A stretch of 64,000 bases of DNA from Ignavibacteriota bacterium (GCA_003151825.1 PLYO01000022.1:16496-80495), one strand, 5' to 3'; shown: positions 9,211 through 18,784, numbered from the stretch's first letter. Notes: generated by a model not told the origin, from the sequence alone. A program made the numbers and translations.

Positions 9211-9789
9211 ATGTGGCTATTTGCAGGTCTTGGCAATATAGGGAAGGAATATGCCGGTACAAGGCATAACGTCGGCTTCGAAGTCGCGGAACTTTTGGAG
9301 CGGAAACTCGAACGTTCCACCGGATGGCGCGCCGGCAAAGGGGAATATTATGTTGCGAAGGGATGGCGCGGCTCTGAGGAATTATTGCTTGTGAAGCCCA
9401 CGACGTATATGAACCTTTCGGGCCGGGCTGTTCGGGATGCGCTGCAATTTTACAAGGTTCCCATTCCGCAAATGATTGTGATTGCCGACGATCTTGCGCT
9501 GCCGCTCGGCACGCTGAGGCTTCGCTTAGGAGGCTCGGATGGCGGGCATAACGGGCTTTCTTCGATTATCTATGAATTGGGAACGGAAGATTTCGCGCGC
9601 CTCCGATGCGGCATCGGTTCCAATTTTCATCGTGGAGATCAGGTGAATTTTGTGCTATCGCGATTTAAGCCGGATGAGATAGAGACTGCCGAACAAATGA
9701 CCCGCCGCGCCGCTGATGCATGTTTTGAAATTGTGGATTTCGGAGTGCAGAAGGCGATGAACGCTGTGAATGCGAAGCCCGAAGAATAG
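9211..9789 (+). CDS. pth: Peptidyl-tRNA hydrolase
   Basis: Releases peptides from peptidyl-tRNA that dropped off ribosomes. The 192-residue product opens with the family signature WLFAGLGNIGKEYAGTRHN, carrying the substrate-binding Asn and the catalytic His; the DDLALPLG segment with the family Asp and GGSDGGHNGLSSI follow. I choose ATG 9211 because the family normally starts two to four residues before this motif; a TTG at 9199 would lie inside the inverted repeat. The repeat directly upstream separates it from rplY, so read-through from rplY is plausible but not certain. Confidence 0.95.
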   Translation: MWLFAGLGNIGKEYAGTRHNVGFEVAELLERKLERSTGWRAGKGEYYVAKGWRGSEELLLVKPTTYMNLSGRAVRDALQFYKVPIPQMIVIADDLALPLGTLRLRLGGSDGGHNGLSSIIYELGTEDFARLRCGIGSNFHRGDQVNFVLSRFKPDEIETAEQMTRRAADACFEIVDFGVQKAMNAVNAKPEE

Positions 9790-9806
9790 AGAGAGAAAGT
9801 TTTAAT

Positions 9807-10220
9807 TCAACCACGAACAAGATTTTTCGCGGCGATGCGGGCTTTGGCGCGGTCGCGGGAAGCGCGGGCGCGCTCGTAGTCAATGGTGCCGTCCATCGCG
9901 TGCTGGAGCCGCTCCTCGGCGCGGAGACGGGAACGCTCGGCGCGTTCGACATCGATATCTTCGACTCGCTCGGCGGAACTTGCGAGCACGACGCCTGTAT
10001 TTTCGTGAAATTCGAGAAATCCGCCTCCGAGCAGAAGTTTCGTTTCGCGGCCGCTATCCTTCCATTTGAAGATGCCGGGAACGAGCGCCGAGACAATCGG
10101 CGCGTGATTTAAAAGCACCGTGAACGGCCCGACAGCGCCGGGAACGGTAAACTCCTCGACCTCGCCATCGAAAATCGAGCGGTCGGGCGTTACCAATTGA
10201 AGTTTTAAAGATTTAGCCAT
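9807..10220 (-). CDS. atpC: F0F1 ATP synthase epsilon subunit
   Basis: The 137-residue protein has the N-terminal beta-sandwich of AtpC (LQLVTPDRSIFDGEVEEFTVPG, GPFTVLLNHAPIVSAL, GGFLEFHENTGVVLASSAE) and a C-terminal helical hairpin rich in Arg/Ala. It links gamma rotation to the catalytic head and can inhibit ATP hydrolysis. The start at 10220 (MAKSLKLQL) fits family length better than 10241. Unusually, no atpD lies upstream: the preceding gene on this strand is an RCC1-repeat protein, so the subunit is transcribed away from the rest of the complex. Confidence 0.93.
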   Translation of the reverse strand: MAKSLKLQLVTPDRSIFDGEVEEFTVPGAVGPFTVLLNHAPIVSALVPGIFKWKDSGRETKLLLGGGFLEFHENTGVVLASSAERVEDIDVERAERSRLRAEERLQHAMDGTIDYERARASRDRAKARIAAKNLVRG

Positions 10221-10293
10221 TGAAAAAATAACCGAATGCAAGTCGGATAACTCTTAAGCGGCGAAATCGTTTCTTTTTTTTTGCCAAAGTGCA

Positions 10294-13113
10294 CTATCGT
10301 ACAATCACAAATTTCCTGGTCAAACTCCCTTCGCCGGTTTCGAGCGTGATATAATAGGCGCCGGCGGGCACGTCCGCGAGCGAAACTTCTGTCTGCTGCG
10401 GACCGGCAGCGCTGAATCCATCGGAGATCGTCCGCACGGTTCGCCCCAAAACATCCTGCAGGACAAGCCGCGCCCGTCCTGACGAAGGAAGGCTGTAAAA
10501 TATGCGGGCATAAGACTCCGAAGAGCTTACCTCGAGCGAGAGCGCCGCTTCGGAAACTGCACTCACGGATAGCACCGTGTCCGGAGGAGACGGAGCGTAG
10601 TCATTGTAATTCAGCGTGATGATTTCGTGGAGCTTTCCTTTAATCTTGGAAAATGTTTTCGTCTTTGCAATGCCGCTGTCAGTGAAATGCATACGATACT
10701 CATAAGGGAAAGCGCCATCGATGCCGCTAAAAACAAAATTCCCCTGCTCGTTCGTATAGGCGTTGTCTTGAAGGGAACTGACGGTGTCCGTATCGCCGAG
10801 CACAACCACATAATAACGATCGACATTCGCACCCATAATTGGCTCCGGCGGATTGCCGAAAGTCAGCCGCCCACGAACAATCGAGTTGACCACACTTGGC
10901 TCTCCATCGTAATTCAGCACGCCTTCGTCAGCTGCGGCATGCCCCGCGAGGCTGAAGAAATTGATCGAAGTGGCATTATGGGGAAATTCGGGCATGGGCG
11001 CCCAACTTGCGCCGGCATCGTAGGTCACAGACGAAGAGCCGCCATCGCCCACGGAATAGCCGATACTCGCGTTCAGGAAATAGGTGCTATTGCCGTTTGG
11101 GCCGCCAAAAAAGATGGTGCCCGGCTGCCAGGTTTCGCCGGTGTCGGTCGTATTCAGGATGGTCCCGCCATCGCCCACGACCCATCCATGCGTGGGGTCG
11201 CGGAATTTCACGTCGTGTAAGTCCTCGTTCGCTTCATAGAGCGCAGACCAGTTGATACCGCTATCGCGGGTTCGGAAAATCTCGCGGCGCGAGAGCGCAA
11301 AGCCGATGAGCGAATCGGGATAATATACTTGGAGAATGCTATCGCCAACAAACGGCGGCGCGGGAAGAACAAACGTTCCCCGAATATTCGAAGGGCCGAG
11401 CAGGAACGTGAGGTTAGTGAGCGTGTCCAATACCATGTAATACACTTGGGAGGCGGTATTGTAGTTCTCCTTTACAATCTCGCAGGAAAAGAAGCTGTCG
11501 AGGGGAAGCGTAAAAATAAAATTTCCTCCCTCGTCCGTTGTGTCCACGCCGCGCACTCCAAGCACTTTCGCGCCTGATACGGGTTGGCCGGTGATCGAGT
11601 CCTGGACGTGCGCGAAGATGCGCGAGATGAACGTCGTTCCGGGTTCGAACATCTTGCCGGTGATAAACAGCGGCGCCGACCCATTCGCGCGGATATAAGC
11701 AAAGAAAATGGCCGTATCCTGACTGGAGAAATACTGGATGGTACCATTCCAGGAGATCGAATCGCTGTTTCCAGGCAAAACTTGAGAAGACAATCGCTTG
11801 TCGGGGACGCTATCGAGATACGTTAGCGGCGCGCCGAGCACTAAGAAAGCATCGGCATTGGTGAGCGGCAACCCAGAGCTTCCATTGCTGACCACGAGTG
11901 TAATAGTATAGGGTTCGGTGAACGTTGCGGGGGCAATTGAACTCCCGGACATCGCCAGTGAAGCGCACACTTTTAGCACTTTAACCGGTTTCGCCTGATT
12001 TGGCGCGGCGCCGACGCCAAGTTCGCCCACGCTGTTATCGCCCCATGCATAGAGCCAGCCATCGTTGCCGACGGCGAGGGAATGATTCAACCCAGCCGCG
12101 ATAGCCACAAATTGCGTCACGCCGGATGGAAAGGGAATTATACCCTCCTTTATCTTCGTGCCAAAAACGCCAATCCCAAGCTGGCCGTAGGTATTATCTC
12201 CGGTCGCTCCAAGCGTGCCGAGCATGGAGAGCAGCAAGGCATGCCTTCCGCCATCGGCGACCGCAGCGATGGAATCTATATTGCCATGCGTCGGAGCAAT
12301 CCACAAAAGGCGAATCCCTTTATAATAAGGCCCCGGCAGATCAGCGTTCTGATCGATTCGCGATTCCAAACGGTACGACGCGGCAATGCAGGGCAGCGGA
12401 GAATAGACGCGGAACGGATCTATCTGTGCCAGCACCGGACCTTCGAAGGGTTGAAAGGTGCTAAGGCTGTCCATCCCACAGCCATAGAGGAGGCCGCTTT
12501 GCGAGAGCATCATCGTGTAACCCGGCCCGGCAGCAACCGCGCCCCAGGCCGATACGCCCGTTGGGAACTCGACTGGCTGCGGCGTGAGGAGATATTCCGT
12601 ATTGCCAACTCCAAGCTGGCCCTGCGCGTTATCGCCCCACGCGAAAAGACGGCCATCCGTCGTCAGCGCCTCTGAGTGATCCGCTCCGGCCGAGACCCAT
12701 TTCCACGTTGTCACATACGGCGGATTCTGAATTCTCACCGGCGCGACATAAAGCCCGCCGGCGATGCCGGTTCCGATCTGGCCTTTATCGTTCAATCCCC
12801 ACGCATAGAGCTTGTCGCTGTCGGCCACAGCCACGGCGAAGCTCGCGCCGCCGGCCACGAGCACCCATTTGCTCGCCCCCGGTGGGACGGGAACCATCGT
12901 TGGCGTATTCCGATCCGTTCGGTCGCCCACGCCGAGCTGGCCGTATAAATTTCGTCCCCAAGACCAAAGATTTCCCGATTGATCGATGACATAGGACGAT
13001 TCCGAAAGCGATTGCTGACCCAAAAATTGAGCGCGAAGTGTAAAAGGCGCTAAAACAAGCAGAATTACGGCAAGAAGGGATAAGCGAAGAGTATTCATAT
13101 ATTTAAAACGCAC
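10294..13113 (-). CDS. Secreted RCC1-repeat protein with T9SS type A tail
   Basis: After a signal peptide (LLAVILLVLAPFTLRAQ) come RCC1-like propeller repeats (residues about 30-390: LWSWGRNLYGQLGVGD, LYAWGLNDKGQIG, LFAWGDNAQGQLGVG, LYAWGDNSVGELGVG). Then follow an Ig-like stretch, a carboxypeptidase-regulatory-like domain (DSITGQPVSGAKVLG), a YCF48/BNR-like propeller (GWVVGDGGTILNTTDTGETW) and a T9SS type A sorting domain ending LTRKFVIVR. I set the start at GTG 13113 because a GGAGG lies seven bases upstream; the ATG at 13098 is the alternative. Likely exported and anchored on the cell surface; ligand unknown. Confidence 0.85.
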   Translation of the reverse strand: MRFKYMNTLRLSLLAVILLVLAPFTLRAQFLGQQSLSESSYVIDQSGNLWSWGRNLYGQLGVGDRTDRNTPTMVPVPPGASKWVLVAGGASFAVAVADSDKLYAWGLNDKGQIGTGIAGGLYVAPVRIQNPPYVTTWKWVSAGADHSEALTTDGRLFAWGDNAQGQLGVGNTEYLLTPQPVEFPTGVSAWGAVAAGPGYTMMLSQSGLLYGCGMDSLSTFQPFEGPVLAQIDPFRVYSPLPCIAASYRLESRIDQNADLPGPYYKGIRLLWIAPTHGNIDSIAAVADGGRHALLLSMLGTLGATGDNTYGQLGIGVFGTKIKEGIIPFPSGVTQFVAIAAGLNHSLAVGNDGWLYAWGDNSVGELGVGAAPNQAKPVKVLKVCASLAMSGSSIAPATFTEPYTITLVVSNGSSGLPLTNADAFLVLGAPLTYLDSVPDKRLSSQVLPGNSDSISWNGTIQYFSSQDTAIFFAYIRANGSAPLFITGKMFEPGTTFISRIFAHVQDSITGQPVSGAKVLGVRGVDTTDEGGNFIFTLPLDSFFSCEIVKENYNTASQVYYMVLDTLTNLTFLLGPSNIRGTFVLPAPPFVGDSILQVYYPDSLIGFALSRREIFRTRDSGINWSALYEANEDLHDVKFRDPTHGWVVGDGGTILNTTDTGETWQPGTIFFGGPNGNSTYFLNASIGYSVGDGGSSSVTYDAGASWAPMPEFPHNATSINFFSLAGHAAADEGVLNYDGEPSVVNSIVRGRLTFGNPPEPIMGANVDRYYVVVLGDTDTVSSLQDNAYTNEQGNFVFSGIDGAFPYEYRMHFTDSGIAKTKTFSKIKGKLHEIITLNYNDYAPSPPDTVLSVSAVSEAALSLEVSSSESYARIFYSLPSSGRARLVLQDVLGRTVRTISDGFSAAGPQQTEVSLADVPAGAYYITLETGEGSLTRKFVIVR

Positions 13114-13116
13114 TGA

Positions 13117-13125
13117 CCCCCCTCC
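13117..13125 (-). promoter_or_regulatory. Strong ribosome binding site deciding a GTG start
   Basis: On the minus strand GGAGGGGGG ends three bases before GTG 13113, with GGAGG seven bases from it. Most genes in this window have no such site, so it is good evidence for the GTG start of the RCC1 protein. Confidence 0.55.
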
Positions 13126-13511
13126 GGTTACAAATAAATATAGCATTCTCCATGAAAATGGGTGCTCGGAATGTGTGTGCTCGGTTAATACTCATCGAAC
13201 TTTTCATGAATTTATGCAACAGGCAAGAGCGAGTTCCCGGGATTCCCGAGTTTTTCTATTTTTTATAGATTGCTATAAGAAAAGATTATTCTTTTAAGCT
13301 TTCACTTGTTCCAGAATTTTATTGTGCATGTTTGCAGAGAGTAACGTTTCGTTAAAAGGTTGCCGAATGTTTAACGGGCGGGAAGTTCAGCCGGTGAAGC
13401 TCGTAAAAGAATAACCCCTCAACCCTACCCCTCTCCCTGCTGGGAGACGGGCTATTTGCTGGAACAGGCGATGTTTTTCTGTGACTCTTTTGCCCCTGGC
13501 GTGTTTAGCTT
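13126..13511. other. Intergenic region before ECF sigma factor gene
   Basis: Divergent spacer of about 390 bases, AT-rich in 13250-13370. The only structure I see is a small hairpin TCTCCC/GGGAGA at 13432-13447 in a C-rich stretch. No clear TAnnTTTG promoter box or coding frame. Confidence 0.4.
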
Positions 13512-14363
13512 ATGATGTCGATCGGATCGCTGAGCCTGAAAAGGACGCGTAGTGCCGGAGCACGCCCAAACGTGGCGCTGGGAGGCCGCGTGGTTCAAAA
13601 ATCCTATCCTGCGATGAATGGATCGGCTCTACCGGTCAATGGATCGGCATTACCGGTCACGGCAGATGTTCTGGATGCGCCAACCCTCAGCGCTCCGGCA
13701 ACAGGCAATGGCGCAGCGGTTACGCAAACGATCAACATGGTCCGGCCTCCCAAAGAGGTAACTGACGACGAACTCCTCGAGCGGTTTCAACGGGGCGATG
13801 AGGATGGCTACGTCGAGCTATACTTGCGGCGTCAGGCGGAAGTTTTTACCTTTGCGCTTCGACTGGCCGGCGGCGACCGCGATCTCGCCAGCGATCTGTT
13901 TCAGGAGACATTTATCAAGGTCTATCGCAAGGCGCATACCTTCCGCGCCGTCGTTTCGAAAGATGGCGAGCACGGGACGAACGTGCTCGGCTGGCTCTAC
14001 ACCATCGTCCGCACAACATATCTGAACCACAAGCGGCGACGGCAGTTGGTGGGCTTGGACGACATGGCATACGAACTGCCTTCGACCGACCGGACCCTCC
14101 AGCCGGAATTCCGCGAGGAGCAAGCGACACTTCGCGAGCGCGTCGAAGGCGCAATTTTAAGTTTGCCCATCGAAATCCGCGAGCCGTTCGTGCTCAGGGA
14201 ATTCGACGGGCTTTCGTATCAGGAAATTTCCGAGCAGCTAAACCTCACCCTCGGCGGAGTGCGGCAGCGAATTTATCGCGCGAAACTTGCGATGCGCGAG
14301 CAATTGTGGGACTTGGTCCATGACGACCCATTTTCGAACGATAACAAGGAGGGTTTAAAGTGA
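13512..14363 (+). CDS. ECF-family RNA polymerase sigma factor
   Basis: A 283-residue sigma-70 family protein. Region 2 spans about 85-165 (LLERFQRGDEDGYVELYLRR, DLASDLFQETFIKVYRKA, VLGWLYTIVRTTYLNHKRRR) and region 4 about 215-270 (LPIEIREPFVLREFDGLSYQEIS, GGVRQRIYRAKLAMRE). It has an extra N-terminal stretch of about 75 residues with a tandem NGSALPV repeat, absent from typical ECF factors; a later start near 13738 (MVRPPKEVTDDEL) is possible. The next gene, 54 bases downstream, encodes a membrane protein with an anti-sigma-like head, so the pair is probably a signal-responsive sigma/anti-sigma unit. Confidence 0.9.
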   Translation: MMSIGSLSLKRTRSAGARPNVALGGRVVQKSYPAMNGSALPVNGSALPVTADVLDAPTLSAPATGNGAAVTQTINMVRPPKEVTDDELLERFQRGDEDGYVELYLRRQAEVFTFALRLAGGDRDLASDLFQETFIKVYRKAHTFRAVVSKDGEHGTNVLGWLYTIVRTTYLNHKRRRQLVGLDDMAYELPSTDRTLQPEFREEQATLRERVEGAILSLPIEIREPFVLREFDGLSYQEISEQLNLTLGGVRQRIYRAKLAMREQLWDLVHDDPFSNDNKEGLK

Positions 14364-14417
14364 ACGGCTTCGTGGATGATCGATCATGCTCGGCCTATGC
14401 ACTTGAGGACAGCACTA

Positions 14418-16139
14418 ATGGCAAACTTTGAAGAAAAAATCTTAGCCTATCTCGATGGCTCGCTCCCGGAAGCGGACCGTGAGGATGTGCTTGCCGGAAT
14501 TTCCGGCGAGCATGCCCACAGCTCCGAGCGCGCGCTCTTCGATGCGCACCTGCGCTTGCAGGATCTTTATTCGGTCGTGCGGAAACCGGTGAGCGCTCCG
14601 CTCGCGCTCCAGCGCGAGCTTGCCACGCAAATACCGGTGCTTGCCATAAAGCTTCCCTATCTCGCCGCGCCAAGCGATCGCCGTAACCGCTTTGCGGCAG
14701 GGTGGCTGGGTTCCATTCGTTCGTCGTGGATCAATGTGTTTTTGCTGCTTGCCGCATTGTTGCTTGCGGGAGGGGTCTGGTATTTTGCCACCGAGCATGG
14801 GTCTCCTGTGACCCATGGGTCGCAAAGCGGCGTGTCCGAAAAGACGTTGAGTAATGGGATGGGAACCCCGTCAAATAATAATGGGACGGGGAATGCTCCA
14901 CGGAATACAGCTTCGACTGGCTCCAATATGGCGAATTCGGTCAGCGGGCATTCCAATGCCGCGCTGCAATTAAAAGGGATGCAAAGGACCCTAACGACCA
15001 ACGGAACGCCAACGAATGCTTTCGCAAACCGAAGTGCGAACAACTCGGTGGGATCGAACGGAACGACAACAACAGGGAGTGCAATAAAGAATAGTTCCGG
15101 AAATCGGAGCGTAAACAATTCGGTGGGGACAAAAGGCACGTTAGCAACAGAACGCACAATAAAGAATGGTTCCACGAACCGGATTGCGAACAACTCGGCG
15201 GAATCGAACGGAGCGGCAACGCCAAAAGGGGCAATAAAGAATGGTTCTGCAAACCGGATTGCGAATAACTCGGTAGGAACGAAAGGGACAGCAACGACGG
15301 AACGGACGCAACAGGATGGTTCCACAACGACGTCGCACGAGAACCCTCCCACGGCAGTGAATACTCCACCGCAACAGCTTCCTCCGGCAACCGTGATTCC
15401 TCTTCAGGAGAAGCCGCCCGAACCGCCACCGCTCGATCTTCGAGCGATCGGCATTCGGGAGCAGCCCATCAGCTACCGGCTACAGCATGATATTCTCAAT
15501 CAATATCCCATCGAAGAGAATGCTTCGAGCTTCATGCCGCTGCGCGTGTATGCTTCGGCGGGTGAGCGATTTATTACACCCTCACCATCCTCTGCTCTTA
15601 GTCAGTATGTGCTCGATAACAAGAAGGTTTACAGCGGTAACTTTTTCGCGCCGTCGTACGAAGCTGGCGTGGAATACGAGTTCAGTCCGTGGACATCCGC
15701 AGGCGTGCGCGTGGGACAGACAAGCTTCGCGCAATATCAGCCATTTACACATGGAACATCCGCGAACCAGTACAGCCAATTTTATAATCAATTTTCAGAC
15801 GATTATGTAAATTCCGTTCCCGCATTCTGGTGCGCGCTTTCGGCGACCGAGACCTTCAATCCGCAAGACCGGATGCGCTATTCGGTTTCGTTGGCAGGCG
15901 GCCCGGCGTTTACGACACCCAGCGTGGCATGGCTTGGCATGGCGGAGGCGAGCGCGGCGTACGATCTTACTCCGGCGCTCCTGTTCCGTGGCGGCGTCTC
16001 GTTCGATATTTCCCGCGTCAATCAGGGCAACTCGAGTAATCCTCAAAATATAACGCAGGGAATTATTACAGCCTCGTCCGGCGGCGCGCTTACGTCGAGA
16101 GCAATCGGCATCACGCTCGGCCTTTCGTTCCATCCATAG
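14418..16139 (+). CDS. Anti-sigma-like protein fused to outer-membrane barrel domain
   Basis: ATG 14418 is chosen because GAGGA lies nine bases upstream; the frame is open to 14376. Residues 1-90 (NFEEKILAYLDGSLPEADREDVL) look like a cytoplasmic anti-sigma head without an obvious zinc motif. One transmembrane helix follows (FLLLAALLLAGGVWYFA, about 105-123). Then comes a roughly 230-residue low-complexity Asn/Thr/Ser/Gly linker with four 25-residue tandem repeats, then PPEPPPLDLR, and finally about 200 residues of barrel-like strands (YEAGVEYEFSPWTSAGVRVG, AIGITLGLSFHP). The layout suggests one polypeptide crossing inner membrane, periplasm and outer membrane, passing envelope state to the sigma factor. 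Function inferred from order and neighbour. Confidence 0.7.
   Translation: MANFEEKILAYLDGSLPEADREDVLAGISGEHAHSSERALFDAHLRLQDLYSVVRKPVSAPLALQRELATQIPVLAIKLPYLAAPSDRRNRFAAGWLGSIRSSWINVFLLLAALLLAGGVWYFATEHGSPVTHGSQSGVSEKTLSNGMGTPSNNNGTGNAPRNTASTGSNMANSVSGHSNAALQLKGMQRTLTTNGTPTNAFANRSANNSVGSNGTTTTGSAIKNSSGNRSVNNSVGTKGTLATERTIKNGSTNRIANNSAESNGAATPKGAIKNGSANRIANNSVGTKGTATTERTQQDGSTTTSHENPPTAVNTPPQQLPPATVIPLQEKPPEPPPLDLRAIGIREQPISYRLQHDILNQYPIEENASSFMPLRVYASAGERFITPSPSSALSQYVLDNKKVYSGNFFAPSYEAGVEYEFSPWTSAGVRVGQTSFAQYQPFTHGTSANQYSQFYNQFSDDYVNSVPAFWCALSATETFNPQDRMRYSVSLAGGPAFTTPSVAWLGMAEASAAYDLTPALLFRGGVSFDISRVNQGNSSNPQNITQGIITASSGGALTSRAIGITLGLSFHP
15027..15326 (+). repeat. Four 75-bp tandem repeats within anti-sigma fusion gene
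   Basis: Units start at 15027, 15102, 15177 and 15252, exactly 75 bases apart, each beginning with codons for NR followed by NNS and a Gly/Thr-rich stretch, ending near IKNGS. In-frame expansion or contraction would change the length of the periplasmic linker. Confidence 0.85.
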
Positions 16140-16143
16140 CATT

Positions 16144-17757
16144 ATGCGCGGACTATTTTTCTTCGGCTGCATCGTCCTTGCGGCAGCGTTTGCGGGCTGC
16201 ACGCAGGCTGTCGTTGCGCCCGTTTCGCAGCAGCCGATTGGAAACATCGACGCCTATTTTTGGACGAATGGGCAGGCGCCCGCAAAATTCGACGACACGA
16301 CTGGGAACCCTAAGTATTTGTATTCGCTCGCCTTCTCATCCCCTGCTAATGGAACGCTCGCCGTGAGCGAGTTCGGGCATCCAACCATTGAATGTATCGT
16401 CAATCAAGACAGCATTTACGCTTCCGGTTTTGCGGACAGTTCCATCCTCGTTCTCGATCCGGGCTCGTATTTCAGCAAGGATACTTCGGAAGTGTTCGAT
16501 TCAGTGCCCCCCACCGCGATTACGATCTCGGAAAATCCTTCTCGCCAAATCATCGTCGCCACCGATTCTGGAATTTATTTTTACAATCCCGGCGTCAAGG
16601 ATTCCTTTTATCTTGGCGGGTACCCAAATGGCGATGTTACCGCGCTCGCGGTGAATAGCGATAAGGGTATCATCTTTGCCGGTACTGCTTCGGGAAAAAT
16701 TTTATATACGAATACTCCTATTAGTGCAATGTCAGTATGGAATTCTTACGTTACCTCTGGGTTTCCCACAGATACCATCAAACAGCTTCTTTGGGTTAAT
16801 AGCCATGACAGTCTCTTCGCAACGGTTGCCAGCCAACCTGGGATCTTGGTTTCGAATAGCGGCAACCCGTTTACCTCTCTTCCACTTTTCCAAATTAGCA
16901 TAGTAAGCGCGCTGGGCAAATATCAAACGGCGAGTACTACTTATCTGCTCGCAGGAACAACCGATGGCCAAATTGGCGCCATCTCGCTGACGCTTGGAAA
17001 GCCCAGTGTCGGCCCCTCTCGCCCAGCGACCAGCTCGAATACCATCTATTGCTTTGGAAGTCAAAACCAAACCGAGCCGGCATTCGCCGGAACGGACAGC
17101 GGAATTTATGAGTGGTTCGGCCAACCCACAACGCTATGGACTTTGGAAGCAACCCTCAAATACAAACCCGTGACCTCGCTCGATGTGAACAGTTCCCAGA
17201 TTATTTTTCTGTACAAGGGAGGTATTTACACATCTCCGATTACTGCCCCAACAGCCACTACGTTATCCGCGCCCTCAAGCCGTATGCTACAAGTGGGATG
17301 GAATGCCACGAATCCGTGGATACTCACCACGACCGGTTACGATACAGAAAATACAGCGCGCAAGATCGATCCTATTCCCGGGCTACCTGTTGGCTATTGG
17401 CATCCCGATACGGGCGGCCTCGTCCTGCTCCGAAGCAATCTTTTTGCAAACGATTCTTCCTGGCGCGCGGGAACGCTTGTGACGAAAGACCATCAATCGC
17501 ACCCCATCACGGGGCATGTGCTGGCGCATTTCGATACGCTTCAGGTTGTGACAAACAACATCACCAAAAAGTATCCGGACGTTCTCATGGTGCGCTATGC
17601 ACACGAGCTTTCGGGCGCGAATCCGGAATCGGACATCATCCCTTACTGGGTGGTTTATTACGCGAAAAATATCGGGCCGGTTATGTTCGACAAAATAAAA
17701 GCTGTGGCGCCAGGCTCGCAAATCCTGGGCATCGAGCGGCGTGAAATCGCTCCGTGA
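16144..17757 (+). CDS. Beta-propeller-like lipoprotein, unknown function
   Basis: A 537-residue lipoprotein (GCIVLAAAFAGC lipobox) starting four bases after the stop of the anti-sigma fusion, so in the same operon. Repeated strands such as IIVATDSGIYFYNPGVKDSF, GIIFAGTASGKILYT and FAGTDSGIYEWFG suggest a YCF48/WD-like propeller. The C-terminal part (LLRSNLFANDSSWRAGTLV) is different. It may be the envelope ligand or accessory of the sigma/anti-sigma pair; this is inference from position only. Confidence 0.65.
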   Translation: MRGLFFFGCIVLAAAFAGCTQAVVAPVSQQPIGNIDAYFWTNGQAPAKFDDTTGNPKYLYSLAFSSPANGTLAVSEFGHPTIECIVNQDSIYASGFADSSILVLDPGSYFSKDTSEVFDSVPPTAITISENPSRQIIVATDSGIYFYNPGVKDSFYLGGYPNGDVTALAVNSDKGIIFAGTASGKILYTNTPISAMSVWNSYVTSGFPTDTIKQLLWVNSHDSLFATVASQPGILVSNSGNPFTSLPLFQISIVSALGKYQTASTTYLLAGTTDGQIGAISLTLGKPSVGPSRPATSSNTIYCFGSQNQTEPAFAGTDSGIYEWFGQPTTLWTLEATLKYKPVTSLDVNSSQIIFLYKGGIYTSPITAPTATTLSAPSSRMLQVGWNATNPWILTTTGYDTENTARKIDPIPGLPVGYWHPDTGGLVLLRSNLFANDSSWRAGTLVTKDHQSHPITGHVLAHFDTLQVVTNNITKKYPDVLMVRYAHELSGANPESDIIPYWVVYYAKNIGPVMFDKIKAVAPGSQILGIERREIAP

Positions 17758-17788
17758 CAAAGCAATCTCTGATTAAGTCGGTGTTTCC

Positions 17789-18784
17789 TCACAACTCTTT
17801 TAATATCCTTCCCAAAACTTCACTCACTCCAATCCCTTCCATGCACTCATGCGTGTAGATGGGGCAAATATGACTCCCATGTGGTGTGCAGGGGCGACAC
17901 CACAGCGTGGGCAGTTCGATTATTTCTCCTGTCCCATCGGGCGGCGCAAAACCAAAAGCAGGCGACGTCGGACCAAAAATGGTGAGCACGCGTGTGCCGA
18001 CGGCTGCGGCGGCATGCGCCGGCGCGCTGTCATTGCCCACGAGCAGCGAGGCGCGCTCGATCGCGGCCATCGAAACGAGAAAATTCGCGCGGCCGGCGAG
18101 ATCGAGCACGGCCTTTGCCGCGCAAGCTTCCCGGATACGCTTGGCAAGCGCGCGTTCCTCTTCTCCGCCGATGACCATGACCCCAATTCCATGTTCCGTC
18201 AGCACATTGGCAAGCTCGAAAAATTTTTCGTCTCCCCATTTTTTCGTTTCCCATGCGCTTCCGGGCGCAAGTGCGACGGATTTTTTCCAGCGATAAAGAA
18301 ACGGAGCCAGCAGCGGCGCGAGTGGAGGAATAATGCGTGGGAGCACCCCAAGATTCGCGTCGGGAAAAATCGCCCGGAGCAGCAGAATCGTACGCTCGTA
18401 ACGGTTCGACCACCCTGCGTCAGCAACAGTATGCGTAAGATGGGCGTGCGTCATTGTGTCGAATCCGATTTTCACATCACAGGAAACGAGCGCGGCGAGC
18501 GCCTGCGAACGGCGCGACGCATGGAGAAGGAACAGTGTGTCGAAACCACATTCGTTAAGCTCGCTGGCTTTCGCTCGAATGCCGGCAATGCCGCGTTCCG
18601 AGCCGTGCTTATCGAACGGGATAACCCGATCGACATCGGGCGAGCTTGCAATCACATCTTCAATGCCGGAGCGCACAAGATAGGTGACGCGCGACGCGGG
18701 GTCCAGCCGCTTCAACTCGCGCGCAAGGCCGAGCGAAATAATCGCATCACCCAGAAACGCCGTTTCAATGATGAGCGCGTTCAT
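17789..18784 (-). CDS. Glycosyltransferase family 9 (heptosyltransferase-like)
   Basis: The 331-residue protein has the two-Rossmann GT-B layout of LPS heptosyltransferases: N-terminal ALIIETAFLGDAIISLGLARELKR, the nucleotide-sugar half with VALAPGSAWETKKWGDEKFFELANVL, VIGGEEERALA, LVGNDSAPAHAAAAVGT and VLTIFGPTSPAFGF. It should add a heptose or related sugar to the LPS core on the inner leaflet. The start at 18784 overlaps the stop of the upstream acyltransferase gene as ATGA, which argues for translational coupling and rules against the longer frame to 18826. Confidence 0.9.
   Translation of the reverse strand: MNALIIETAFLGDAIISLGLARELKRLDPASRVTYLVRSGIEDVIASSPDVDRVIPFDKHGSERGIAGIRAKASELNECGFDTLFLLHASRRSQALAALVSCDVKIGFDTMTHAHLTHTVADAGWSNRYERTILLLRAIFPDANLGVLPRIIPPLAPLLAPFLYRWKKSVALAPGSAWETKKWGDEKFFELANVLTEHGIGVMVIGGEEERALAKRIREACAAKAVLDLAGRANFLVSMAAIERASLLVGNDSAPAHAAAAVGTRVLTIFGPTSPAFGFAPPDGTGEIIELPTLWCRPCTPHGSHICPIYTHECMEGIGVSEVLGRILKEL

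Noticed and set aside
8303..11980. Identical 15-mer GCACACTTTTAGCAC near 8304 and 11963
   Set aside because: One copy is inside the RCC1 coding sequence and nothing around it is shared; likely chance.
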